A stretch of DNA of 22,411 nt from CAYVUI01 sp964454745 (GTDB taxonomy: Bacteria; Planctomycetota; Phycisphaerae; Sedimentisphaerales; Anaerohalosphaeraceae): positions 1-22,411 of the forward strand of contig CAYVUI010000075.1 in the NCBI GenBank assembly GCA_964454745.1, written 5' to 3'. The notes under the pieces were generated by a model. The model saw only the letters and a program-made list of their open reading frames with translations. It was not told the DNA's origin and made no database searches. Below, one piece after another: positions 5,861-11,456 of the stretch (the first letter of the stretch is position 1; each line of letters starts with the position of its first letter). The position numbers were made by a program, and so were the translations under genes.

Positions 5861-5880
5861 TGGAAATGTAAAAATTTCCA
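5861..5880 (+). other. AT-rich hairpin before the array terminator
   Basis: TGGAAAT-GTAAAA-ATTTCCA, a perfect 7-bp stem with a 6-nt loop, directly adjoining the GC-rich terminator that follows. Confidence 0.6.
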
Positions 5881-5930
5881 GGGGCCGGCTGAAGATCACT
5901 GACTGATTTTCCGGCCGGCTCCATTTTTTT
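5881..5930 (+). terminator. Rho-independent terminator ending the RNA array
   Basis: GGGGCCGGC (5881-5889) pairs with GCCGGCTCC (5914-5922), one G-U, followed by A and seven T. The loop contains GATCACTGACTGATTTTC. Its 5' part is the exact reverse complement of the array loop TCAGTCAGTGATC; its 3' part is the reverse complement of the PEP-CTERM leader element GAAAATCAGTCA. Confidence 0.8.
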
Positions 5931-6060
5931 GTACAGTCAGAGATGGTATTTTCGGGACAGCAATTTTACAGAGAAGAAAGGAGGGTATCTGGGGGCAGAA
6001 TCAGCAGCAGTCAGTAAAGAGAGTTACAGTCAGTGATCAAATGGAGTGAATCAGGAAAAC

Positions 6061-6091
6061 GGAATTGAAAATCAGTCAAAAAGTGAACAAA
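6061..6091 (+). promoter_or_regulatory. Conserved PEP-CTERM leader element A
   Basis: GGAATTGAAAATCAGTCA followed by AAAAGTGAACAAA, 51 nt before the start codon of the first PEP-CTERM gene. The leader (5931-6060) also contains ACAGTCAGTGATCAAA (6027-6042), which carries the array loop sequence. No clear sigma-70 promoter is visible. A strong AGGAGGG at 5980-5986 has no start codon after it. Confidence 0.6.
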
Positions 6092-6111
6092 TCTTACAGG
6101 AGTAAAGGAAA

Positions 6112-6801
6112 ATGAAAAAGTTAATGGCTCTATGTGCCGTGTTCTCAATGGCTTGTATAGCGATGGTATCAACGGCATCGGCGGATTCGGTAACAATTGA
6201 CGAATACACATTTGACCTCACCCAGTTTGACGGCGCTTCCGTGACGTACCGTTCAGACGGCTCGGTTGGTTTTGACGGTAAAGCGTGGGACCAGGCAGCC
6301 GGTGTGGATGGATACACCCTCGGTGAATTGGCTGCTGGTCAGTACGGAAGCGACCCCGGCGATCAGGTCTCGCTGAATGACAGAAATACACCCGACTGGC
6401 TGCAACTGAACTACAGTACACCGGTGGAACTGACATCCTCACTGCATACGCTGGTAATCTATGAAATTTCAAGTTACACCTATGTGGACCCGGAGGGCTT
6501 GAGCTTTCAGATAAAGATAAACGGGGGCAGCTTGATTTCCGCCGCCGCGGCAGATGAAAGCAATTTCAATGTCGGCGTAGGCAGCGATGGTCCGGCTGAA
6601 GACATCAACCAGCTTGTGTTTGACCTTTTCGATCTGGGATTCCAGGCGGGAGACTCCATTTCCACCGTATATATCGAGAACATTGACAGCGGATCGGGAA
6701 CGTCAGATCCGGACTTCATTTTTGCAGGTGTAGCCGTCCCCGAACCAATGACACTGGGTATCCTCGGTCTTGGCGGGCTGTTCCTGCGCAAGCGGAAGTA
6801 A
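6112..6801 (+). CDS. PEP-CTERM sorting-domain protein (cassette A)
   Basis: A 229-residue secreted protein. Signal peptide about 1-24 (M-K-K-L-M-A-L...S-T-A-S-A), likely cleaved after A-S-A. The body is acidic, low in lysine and cysteine, beta-rich, and matches no family I recognise. The C-terminus has V-P-E-P-M-T (209-214), a G-L-G-G hydrophobic stretch and a final R-K-R-K, the tripartite PEP-CTERM signal. That signal is known to be processed by exosortase-type enzymes for surface or matrix display; no exosortase is in this window. The ribosome-binding site is AGGAGTAAAGGAAA directly before the ATG. It is the first of six consecutive genes with the same ends and different middles, and has its own leader element and terminator. 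Confidence 0.85.
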   Translation: MKKLMALCAVFSMACIAMVSTASADSVTIDEYTFDLTQFDGASVTYRSDGSVGFDGKAWDQAAGVDGYTLGELAAGQYGSDPGDQVSLNDRNTPDWLQLNYSTPVELTSSLHTLVIYEISSYTYVDPEGLSFQIKINGGSLISAAAADESNFNVGVGSDGPAEDINQLVFDLFDLGFQAGDSISTVYIENIDSGSGTSDPDFIFAGVAVPEPMTLGILGLGGLFLRKRK

Positions 6802-6818
6802 TTTAACTATGGGAGTGA

Positions 6819-6857
6819 GGAGGCCGGCCGGTTTATTCATCAAGTCAGCCGGTCTCC
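6819..6857 (+). terminator. Hairpin terminator after cassette A
   Basis: GGAGGCCGGC (6819-6828) pairs with GCCGGTCTCC (6848-6857), one G-U. It is followed by ATTATTGC rather than a pure U-run, so termination may be partial. The same hairpin follows cassettes B and C. Confidence 0.55.
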
Positions 6858-6904
6858 ATTATTGCAATACAGTCATTAGTCAAACGGAATGTAAAGTTTA
6901 GAAC

Positions 6905-6934
6905 GGAATTGAAAATCAGTCTTAAGTGAAACGA
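6905..6934 (+). promoter_or_regulatory. Conserved PEP-CTERM leader element B
   Basis: GGAATTGAAAATCAGTC then TTAAGTGAAACGAAA, 49 nt before the start codon. It differs from the others by CTT in place of CAA after CAGT. A degenerate loop-like ACAGTCATTAGTCAAA lies upstream at 6869-6884. Confidence 0.6.
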
Positions 6935-6953
6935 AAATTTAGGAGACAGGAAA

Positions 6954-7826
6954 ATGAAAAAGTTGTCAGTAGTATTTTTGTTAATGGTTGTGATGGCGGT
7001 AAGCAGTGTGCAGGCGGGCAGTGCCGGTGCGATCAGTACGGACCGGTTTGGTTACACAGGCAGCGTAGTACGTTATGGTTCATTGGCGGATGCCCAGAGC
7101 GGCAGCAATCCGATTGGTGAAATCATCTCTGTGGACAATCGTGACCTCTCGGTTGGTATCGTCAATGATTATGCCGATTATTCAGGAGATATGAATGTCC
7201 TGATGGGTTCATGGTGGTATACAACCAATACACAGTTTTCCGCAACGCAGGGTTCCGCCGGCTGGGGAAATACGACGGGCAATACCGGCGTTGGATTTAT
7301 CCAGCTTTATGATGCGGACAGCAGTACGGATACCAGCCTGGATATGACTTTCAGTAATTATGATGGTACCCATTACACGCAGTTTGACCTGGCGATCAGC
7401 GGTGTCAATGCTGGTGCGGATGATTATTCGCGTTTTAGCGCGATTGACAACGTCAATGACGGTGGGATCTGGCATGAGTACAACATGATGCTTACGGCTA
7501 CAGGCCTTGAGGGTGTTGCCTCTGGTGGTATTATCGAGGCGTTTAATCACCCGACAGGTGTCAGTGGTTCCATTACGGGTATCTTTGAGCTTACGGAAAA
7601 TCAGACAACACCGGCGAACCAGGGATTCTACACGGTAAATCTTACACTCAACATGACCAACTGGGCATTTGACAACCAGGCGAGCCTGACACCGGAAATT
7701 TCGATGGACGGCGGAAACAGCTTCTTTGACGGCACATTTGCGGACAGCTACTTCGCGACGGTTCCCGAGCCGATGACGCTGGGGATTCTCAGTCTTGGCG
7801 GTCTCTTCCTGCGTAAGCGGAAGTAA
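6954..7826 (+). CDS. PEP-CTERM sorting-domain protein (cassette B)
   Basis: A 290-residue secreted protein. Signal peptide about 1-21 (M-K-K-L-S-V-V-F...S-V-Q-A). The mature part is rich in Gly, Asn, Asp, Ser, Thr and aromatic residues with alternating beta-like patterns, such as T-S-L-D-M-T-F-S-N-Y-D-G and Y-T-V-N-L-T-L-N-M-T-N-W. This is typical of beta-sandwich surface proteins, but I recognise no specific domain. C-terminal tail V-P-E-P-M-T (270-275), hydrophobic stretch, R-K-R-K. The start is fixed by AGGAGACAGGAAA before the ATG. Upstream and downstream non-coding sequences are nearly identical to those of cassettes A and C, although the protein body is unrelated. Confidence 0.85.
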   Translation: MKKLSVVFLLMVVMAVSSVQAGSAGAISTDRFGYTGSVVRYGSLADAQSGSNPIGEIISVDNRDLSVGIVNDYADYSGDMNVLMGSWWYTTNTQFSATQGSAGWGNTTGNTGVGFIQLYDADSSTDTSLDMTFSNYDGTHYTQFDLAISGVNAGADDYSRFSAIDNVNDGGIWHEYNMMLTATGLEGVASGGIIEAFNHPTGVSGSITGIFELTENQTTPANQGFYTVNLTLNMTNWAFDNQASLTPEISMDGGNSFFDGTFADSYFATVPEPMTLGILSLGGLFLRKRK

Positions 7827-7843
7827 TTTAACTATGGGAGTGA

Positions 7844-7882
7844 GGAGGCCGGCCGGTTTATTCATCGAGTCAGCCGGTCTCC
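7844..7882 (+). terminator. Hairpin terminator after cassette B
   Basis: GGAGGCCGGC (7844-7853) with GCCGGTCTCC (7873-7882), then ATTATTGC. It differs from the cassette A version by a single base in the loop. Confidence 0.55.
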
Positions 7883-7929
7883 ATTATTGCAATACAGTCA
7901 GTGGTCAAACGGATTGAAAAGTTTAGAAC

Positions 7930-7960
7930 GGAATTGAAAATCAGTCAAAAGTGAACAAAA
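7930..7960 (+). promoter_or_regulatory. Conserved PEP-CTERM leader element C
   Basis: GGAATTGAAAATCAGTCA then AAAGTGAACAAAA, 52 nt before the ATG. ACAGTCAGTGGTCAAA lies about 30 nt upstream (7895-7910); its loop-like core matches array unit 3, which also has GTGGTC. Confidence 0.6.
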
Positions 7961-7981
7961 CAGGAAAAAGGAGACAGGAAA

Positions 7982-9028
7982 ATGAAAAATCTAACGATTA
8001 TTTTTACTATCTTTGCATTAATCTTAACCACAGCTCATGCGAACGTGTTTCAGGATGGCGGCGACCGTCTGGCCGCCCTTCAGAACAATGACGGCGGCTG
8101 GGACTGGCCGCTGGATGACGGAGATCCTGCGAGTACCAGTCCGACAAACACGGTTGGTCCGATTGCTATGGGCCTGTCGAAAGCCTATGCCAACACCAAT
8201 GATGCTGCTCATCTGACCGCCCTGCAAAATGCCGGGGGCCTGCTGTTATCCAAAGACGGCAATTTCTCTCCCAGCGACGGCTATCTGGCAGCCGAGCTTG
8301 ACAGTGTCTTTAGTGTCACGACCTACACGGACTACGTAAAAGCCAATTTTTATGACAAACTCGCGGCCGGCACATACGAAAGATCCAGTAACCCAGGCAC
8401 GCAGTATGATACCGCCGGCTATGTCAATTCCATTCGAACGGCTCGTTCCGGCAGCCAGGCCAATATGGCAGCCTGGGATATTGGCGTGGGCCTGTATGCG
8501 GCAAGCCAGATTCCCGGCGTGAGCACTACAGAATGGATCCTCGGAACCAAGGCCGAAATCGACGAACTCGATGGCGCAAACTATTACGATGTCATCGGTC
8601 TGGCCGGTGCGATTTTGGGTCTGGCAAGCGTAGATGAAGATTTTGATCCTTCCTCGGGAGAACATGCATCTGCATCGAACATCAACGACCTGGCCGGTAT
8701 TCTGGCTTCCTATCAGCTTTCAACCGGTGGCTTTGCCTGGAACTCGGAATATGTGGTAGAGAATGACGGCAATGAAACCATCCAGGAAACGGCTTACGCG
8801 GTTCTGGCCCTCAATGAACTGGACCCGGCAGTGTTTAACGCCGAAATCGTCAACGCCAATCTCTATATGATGGACGTTCAACTGCCGACCGGCGGGTGGG
8901 AAAACTACCTCGGCAGCGGTGAAAATAATGAAATCACCGGTGAAGCCCTCTGGGCCATCTCTGTTCCTGAGCCGATGACGCTGGGGATTCTCGGTCTTGG
9001 CGGATTGTTCCTGCGGAAGCGGAAGTAA
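7982..9028 (+). CDS. PEP-CTERM protein with prenyltransferase/terpene-cyclase-like alpha-alpha toroid
   Basis: A 348-residue secreted protein. Signal peptide about 1-20 (M-K-N-L-T-I-I-F...T-A-H-A). The body has repeats resembling QW-type motifs of the alpha/alpha-toroid superfamily (squalene-hopene cyclase, prenyltransferase beta, complement-like): L-Q-N-N-D-G-G-W (33-40), Y-Q-L-S-T-G-G-F (244-251) and V-Q-L-P-T-G-G-W (299-306). Helices such as E-T-A-Y-A-V-L-A-L-N-E-L lie between them. No D-x-D-D catalytic motif of cyclases is evident, and an exported location argues for a structural or carbohydrate/lipid-binding role rather than cyclase activity (inference). C-terminal V-P-E-P-M-T (328-333) and R-K-R-K. 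Ribosome-binding site AAGGAGACAGGAAA. Its middle part is slightly more GC-rich than that of cassettes B and D. Confidence 0.85.
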   Translation: MKNLTIIFTIFALILTTAHANVFQDGGDRLAALQNNDGGWDWPLDDGDPASTSPTNTVGPIAMGLSKAYANTNDAAHLTALQNAGGLLLSKDGNFSPSDGYLAAELDSVFSVTTYTDYVKANFYDKLAAGTYERSSNPGTQYDTAGYVNSIRTARSGSQANMAAWDIGVGLYAASQIPGVSTTEWILGTKAEIDELDGANYYDVIGLAGAILGLASVDEDFDPSSGEHASASNINDLAGILASYQLSTGGFAWNSEYVVENDGNETIQETAYAVLALNELDPAVFNAEIVNANLYMMDVQLPTGGWENYLGSGENNEITGEALWAISVPEPMTLGILGLGGLFLRKRK

Positions 9029-9045
9029 TCTAACTATGGGAGTGA

Positions 9046-9084
9046 GGAGGCCGGCCGGTTTATTCATCGAGTCAGTCGGTCTCC
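9046..9084 (+). terminator. Hairpin terminator after cassette C
   Basis: GGAGGCCGGC (9046-9055) with GTCGGTCTCC (9075-9084). The C-to-T change relative to cassette B keeps the stem as a G-U pair, which suggests selection on plus-strand RNA structure. Confidence 0.55.
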
Positions 9085-9131
9085 ATTATTGCAATACAGT
9101 CAGTGGTCAAACGGAATGAACAGTTAAAAAC

Positions 9132-9162
9132 GGAATTGAAAATCAGTCAAATGTGAAACAAA
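9132..9162 (+). promoter_or_regulatory. Conserved PEP-CTERM leader element D
   Basis: GGAATTGAAAATCAGTCA then AATGTGAAACAAAA, 52 nt before the ATG. ACAGTCAGTGGTCAAA lies upstream at 9097-9112. Confidence 0.6.
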
Positions 9163-9183
9163 ACAGAAAAAGGAGACAGGAAA

Positions 9184-9945
9184 ATGAAAAAGTTAATGGT
9201 GATTTTGGCGGTGATTATGATGGTTACGTTAAACACATACGGACTGAGTTATGATCAAAATGTAACACCAGATGTCGTCTTCGGCAGTGGGAATGCCAAC
9301 GGGGCATGGGCCGTTGATCAAGTTTTTTCTCCCGGCGATGCTTTAATGGAACTCGGTTTACGGGCGAAATTACGTTATGACCAAAACGGACAGCCTCAGA
9401 ATATCTTCAACAGCAATGGCGACGGTACCTATACATTCAACGCCGGGCAGGCACCAGGCCAGTCCCCTGACACGGCAGAATGGTGTTTTGAATGGTCCGT
9501 CAACACGAACTTTGCCAACGGCAGTGATTCAGTTATGGATCTTGTTCTATATGAATATACTTATGAGTTGAAAATTGATTACGACCCCTCGGCGGGAACG
9601 GATTTTGTTACTTTTGACCCGATCAATGTCAGTTACGCAGACCATGCAATCGGGAATAACTCAACCGGCAACGGGGCAGGTTTAGTCGCAGCGAACGCAA
9701 CAGAATATGCAAATTTCATCAGCACATATAATGTGGCTCAAAACTCCTGGCAGATGAAGTGGTTTGACGATGGACTGGCCGATAGCTTTGATCCTACAGT
9801 GACCGGAACTTATGATTTTGTGTTACAAGCTTATAAAGGCAGTGACTTACAGGCTTGTACTACCATGCAGGTCAATGTCGTTCCCGAGCCGATGACGCTG
9901 GGGATCCTGGGTCTTGGCAGTGTCTTCCTGCGGAAGCGGAAGTAA
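9184..9945 (+). CDS. PEP-CTERM sorting-domain protein (cassette D)
   Basis: A 253-residue secreted protein. Signal peptide about 1-20 (M-K-K-L-M-V-I-L...L-N-T-Y-G). The mature part contains Asn/Gly-rich turns and long beta-like stretches (S-V-M-D-L-V-L-Y-E-Y-T-Y-E-L-K-I-D-Y-D), suggesting a beta-sandwich extracellular domain of unknown ligand. The pattern E-W-S-V-N-T-N-F...V-M-D-L is like other anchored extracellular proteins, but I cannot name the family. C-terminal V-P-E-P-M-T (233-238), then G-L-G-S-V-F-L-R-K-R-K. That G-S-V variant of the tail is shared only with cassette E, pointing to a closer relationship of the two 3' ends. Ribosome-binding site AAGGAGACAGGAAA. The terminator type switches after this gene. 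Confidence 0.85.
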   Translation: MKKLMVILAVIMMVTLNTYGLSYDQNVTPDVVFGSGNANGAWAVDQVFSPGDALMELGLRAKLRYDQNGQPQNIFNSNGDGTYTFNAGQAPGQSPDTAEWCFEWSVNTNFANGSDSVMDLVLYEYTYELKIDYDPSAGTDFVTFDPINVSYADHAIGNNSTGNGAGLVAANATEYANFISTYNVAQNSWQMKWFDDGLADSFDPTVTGTYDFVLQAYKGSDLQACTTMQVNVVPEPMTLGILGLGSVFLRKRK

Positions 9946-9958
9946 TTTTTGAAAACCG

Positions 9959-10003
9959 AGGGCCGGCTGAAAGGCACTTTCTGATTATCCGGCCGGCCCT
10001 TTT
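9959..10003 (+). terminator. Rho-independent terminator after cassette D
   Basis: AGGGCCGGC (9959-9967) pairs with GCCGGCCCT (9992-10000), followed by TTT. The loop has the same length (24 nt) as that of the array terminator, but a diverged sequence (CTGATTATCC instead of CTGATTTTCC). Confidence 0.7.
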
Positions 10004-10049
10004 ATGCAATACAAAAACAGAGACGGGCAGGGACGTAAAATAAAGAAAA

Positions 10050-10080
10050 GGAATTGAAAATCAGTCAAAAAGTGAACAAA
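10050..10080 (+). promoter_or_regulatory. Conserved PEP-CTERM leader element E
   Basis: GGAATTGAAAATCAGTCA then AAAAGTGAACAAA, 53 nt before the ATG. The sequence upstream of the element differs from cassettes A-D, so the conserved core begins at GGAATTG. The CAGTCAGTGRTC sequence is absent here. Confidence 0.6.
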
Positions 10081-10102
10081 ACAGGAAAAAGGAGACAGGA
10101 AA

Positions 10103-10741
10103 ATGAAAAAGATGATTGTTTTAATTTGTGTTTTAGGTATTTCGATTGCAGCCAGTGCTGGACTAACAGTGGTAGACGCTACGAACCGTGTTTGGAAGAC
10201 CACCACTGGCGGTCAAACATTGTACTGGTATATGGCTTTGGAGGATAGTGCCGCGGGTAGCGGTGCCTCGCGTGCAGACCAAATTGCTTTTGCTGATAAT
10301 TTATCAATAGATGTTGATGGTGTCGGTGTAATCGATAGCTGGGGGATGGCTGATGTAGACGATATCGAGGCACTGTTTGGTTCGGCTGTAGTCACTGAGG
10401 TAACCCATGATCCAAGAACCGGTAAACCTCTAAAAAACCCATACACAGAGATAACCTATCCGGATGCGCCGGTGGATGATATTATCGCTGCAGTGGTTAC
10501 TCCTACAGGTTGGGCATATAGCTTGGGACACTTCTATGGCCGCTATACCGATCCGGACAATCCGACAGCTATGCTTGGCTTCGAGAGAAGTTTACTTTCA
10601 TGGAGCATTGACCCAGATACTTATACCACGCCTGATTATGTCAGTCATGATTATCAGGGGGCGTGGATTGTTGCAGTTCCCGAACCGATGACACTGGGAA
10701 TTCTCGGTCTTGGCAGTGTCTTCCTCCGTAAACGCAAGTAA
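10103..10741 (+). CDS. PEP-CTERM sorting-domain protein (cassette E)
   Basis: A 212-residue secreted protein. Signal peptide about 1-19 (M-K-K-M-I-V-L-I...A-A-S-A). The body contains W-K-T-T-T-G-G-Q-T-L-Y-W-Y and an acidic D-V-D-D-I-E-A-L-F-G segment. Further on come a Pro/Asp-rich Y-P-D-A-P-V-D-D-I region and a Y-G-R-Y-T-D-P-D-N-P turn that might bind calcium (inference). No family recognised. C-terminal V-P-E-P-M-T (192-197) with the G-L-G-S-V-F-L-R-K-R-K variant also seen in cassette D. Ribosome-binding site AAGGAGACAGGAAA. The coding region is somewhat more AT-rich than cassette C. Confidence 0.85.
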   Translation: MKKMIVLICVLGISIAASAGLTVVDATNRVWKTTTGGQTLYWYMALEDSAAGSGASRADQIAFADNLSIDVDGVGVIDSWGMADVDDIEALFGSAVVTEVTHDPRTGKPLKNPYTEITYPDAPVDDIIAAVVTPTGWAYSLGHFYGRYTDPDNPTAMLGFERSLLSWSIDPDTYTTPDYVSHDYQGAWIVAVPEPMTLGILGLGSVFLRKRK

Positions 10742-10757
10742 TTGAATTGAGAGTGAG

Positions 10758-10795
10758 GAGGTCGGCCGATTTCTTCATCGTCATCCGCCGGCCTC
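10758..10795 (+). terminator. Hairpin terminator after cassette E
   Basis: GAGGTCGGC (10758-10766) with GCCGGCCTC (10787-10795), one U-G pair, loop CGATTTCTTCATCGTCATCC, then TATCTTAAAA. It is a diverged relative of the A-C hairpins. Confidence 0.5.
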
Positions 10796-10850
10796 TATCT
10801 TAAAAAGTATATAGTCAGTCAATGATTAATACGGATGGTATCAAAAAAAA

Positions 10851-10881
10851 GGAATTGAAAATCAGTCAAAAGTGAAACAAA
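10851..10881 (+). promoter_or_regulatory. Conserved PEP-CTERM leader element F
   Basis: GGAATTGAAAATCAGTCA then AAAGTGAAACAAA, 48 nt before the ATG. TAGTCAGTCAATGATTAA upstream (10812-10829) is a relative of the array loop sequence. Confidence 0.6.
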
Positions 10882-10898
10882 AGTAAGGAGCAAGGAAA

Positions 10899-11372
10899 AT
10901 GAAAAAGTTAATGATAATGTTGGTGTTTGTTGGATTAGCAGTACCTGCGATGGCGACGTTAACCTGGGAGTTCGAGGGCGAGGTATACTTCGTCGAAAAT
11001 CTGGATGGGCTGGTCTCCACCGGAGATACCATCAATGGAACCATTGTCGTGGAAATTGCCGACGGGGTTCAGTTCAGTGACCCGATAAGCATTGAATGGA
11101 CAGCGGGCAACTTAACATATACTGCTGAATTCAGCGAGTGGCCCACGGCAATGTGGGATCAGAATACCGGTCAACATTACATCTACGCCGTCAATGGTGA
11201 CGAAAATATGACGATGGAAGAGATGTTTGGTTATTTTGCACATAATAATTTTACAACCAGCTTAGGACAGAGTTCGGTTGCGACGACTTTGACGGAATTA
11301 AATGTTGTTCCCGAGCCGATGACACTGGCCCTGGTAGGCCTCGGAGGGCTTTTCCTGCGTAAGCGGAAGTAA
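10899..11372 (+). CDS. PEP-CTERM sorting-domain protein (cassette F)
   Basis: A 157-residue secreted protein, the shortest of the six. Signal peptide about 1-20 (M-K-K-L-M-I-M-L...A-V-P-A-M-A). The mature body opens with T-L-T-W-E-F-E-G-E-V-Y-F-V, then G-L-V-S-T-G-D-T-I-N-G-T-I-V-V-E. This resembles small beta-sandwich PEP-CTERM proteins with a G-D-x-I-x-G-T turn (inference). C-terminal V-P-E-P-M-T (137-142) with the deviating hydrophobic part L-A-L-V-G-L-G-G-L and R-K-R-K. Ribosome-binding site AAGGAGCAAGGAAA. It closes the PEP-CTERM block and is followed by a terminator whose loop matches the one ending the RNA array upstream of the block. Confidence 0.85.
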   Translation: MKKLMIMLVFVGLAVPAMATLTWEFEGEVYFVENLDGLVSTGDTINGTIVVEIADGVQFSDPISIEWTAGNLTYTAEFSEWPTAMWDQNTGQHYIYAVNGDENMTMEEMFGYFAHNNFTTSLGQSSVATTLTELNVVPEPMTLALVGLGGLFLRKRK

Positions 11373-11398
11373 GAGCAAGGGGTGATGTATTGTTGATC

Positions 11399-11445
11399 AA
11401 GGGTCGGCTGACAATCACTGACTGATTTTCGGGCCGGCCCTTTTT
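11399..11445 (+). terminator. Rho-independent terminator after cassette F
   Basis: AAGGGTCGGC (11399-11408) pairs with GCCGGCCC (11433-11440) plus the first T residues of a five-T run. The loop contains AATCACTGACTGATTTTC, nearly the same as the terminator at 5881, so matching hairpins bracket the whole PEP-CTERM block. It lies tail-to-tail with dinG and could also slow transcription from that side. Confidence 0.75.
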
Positions 11446-11456
11446 GCTGCGCGGAT

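Noticed and set aside
5306..5930. Known riboswitch or 6S-like RNA
   Set aside because: The array lies downstream of a gene and ends in a terminator, and I could match no known conserved core; a covariance search would be needed to be certain.
6040..10900. Sigma-54 promoters in the PEP-CTERM leaders
   Set aside because: No GG-N10-GC elements at the right spacing are shared among the six leaders.
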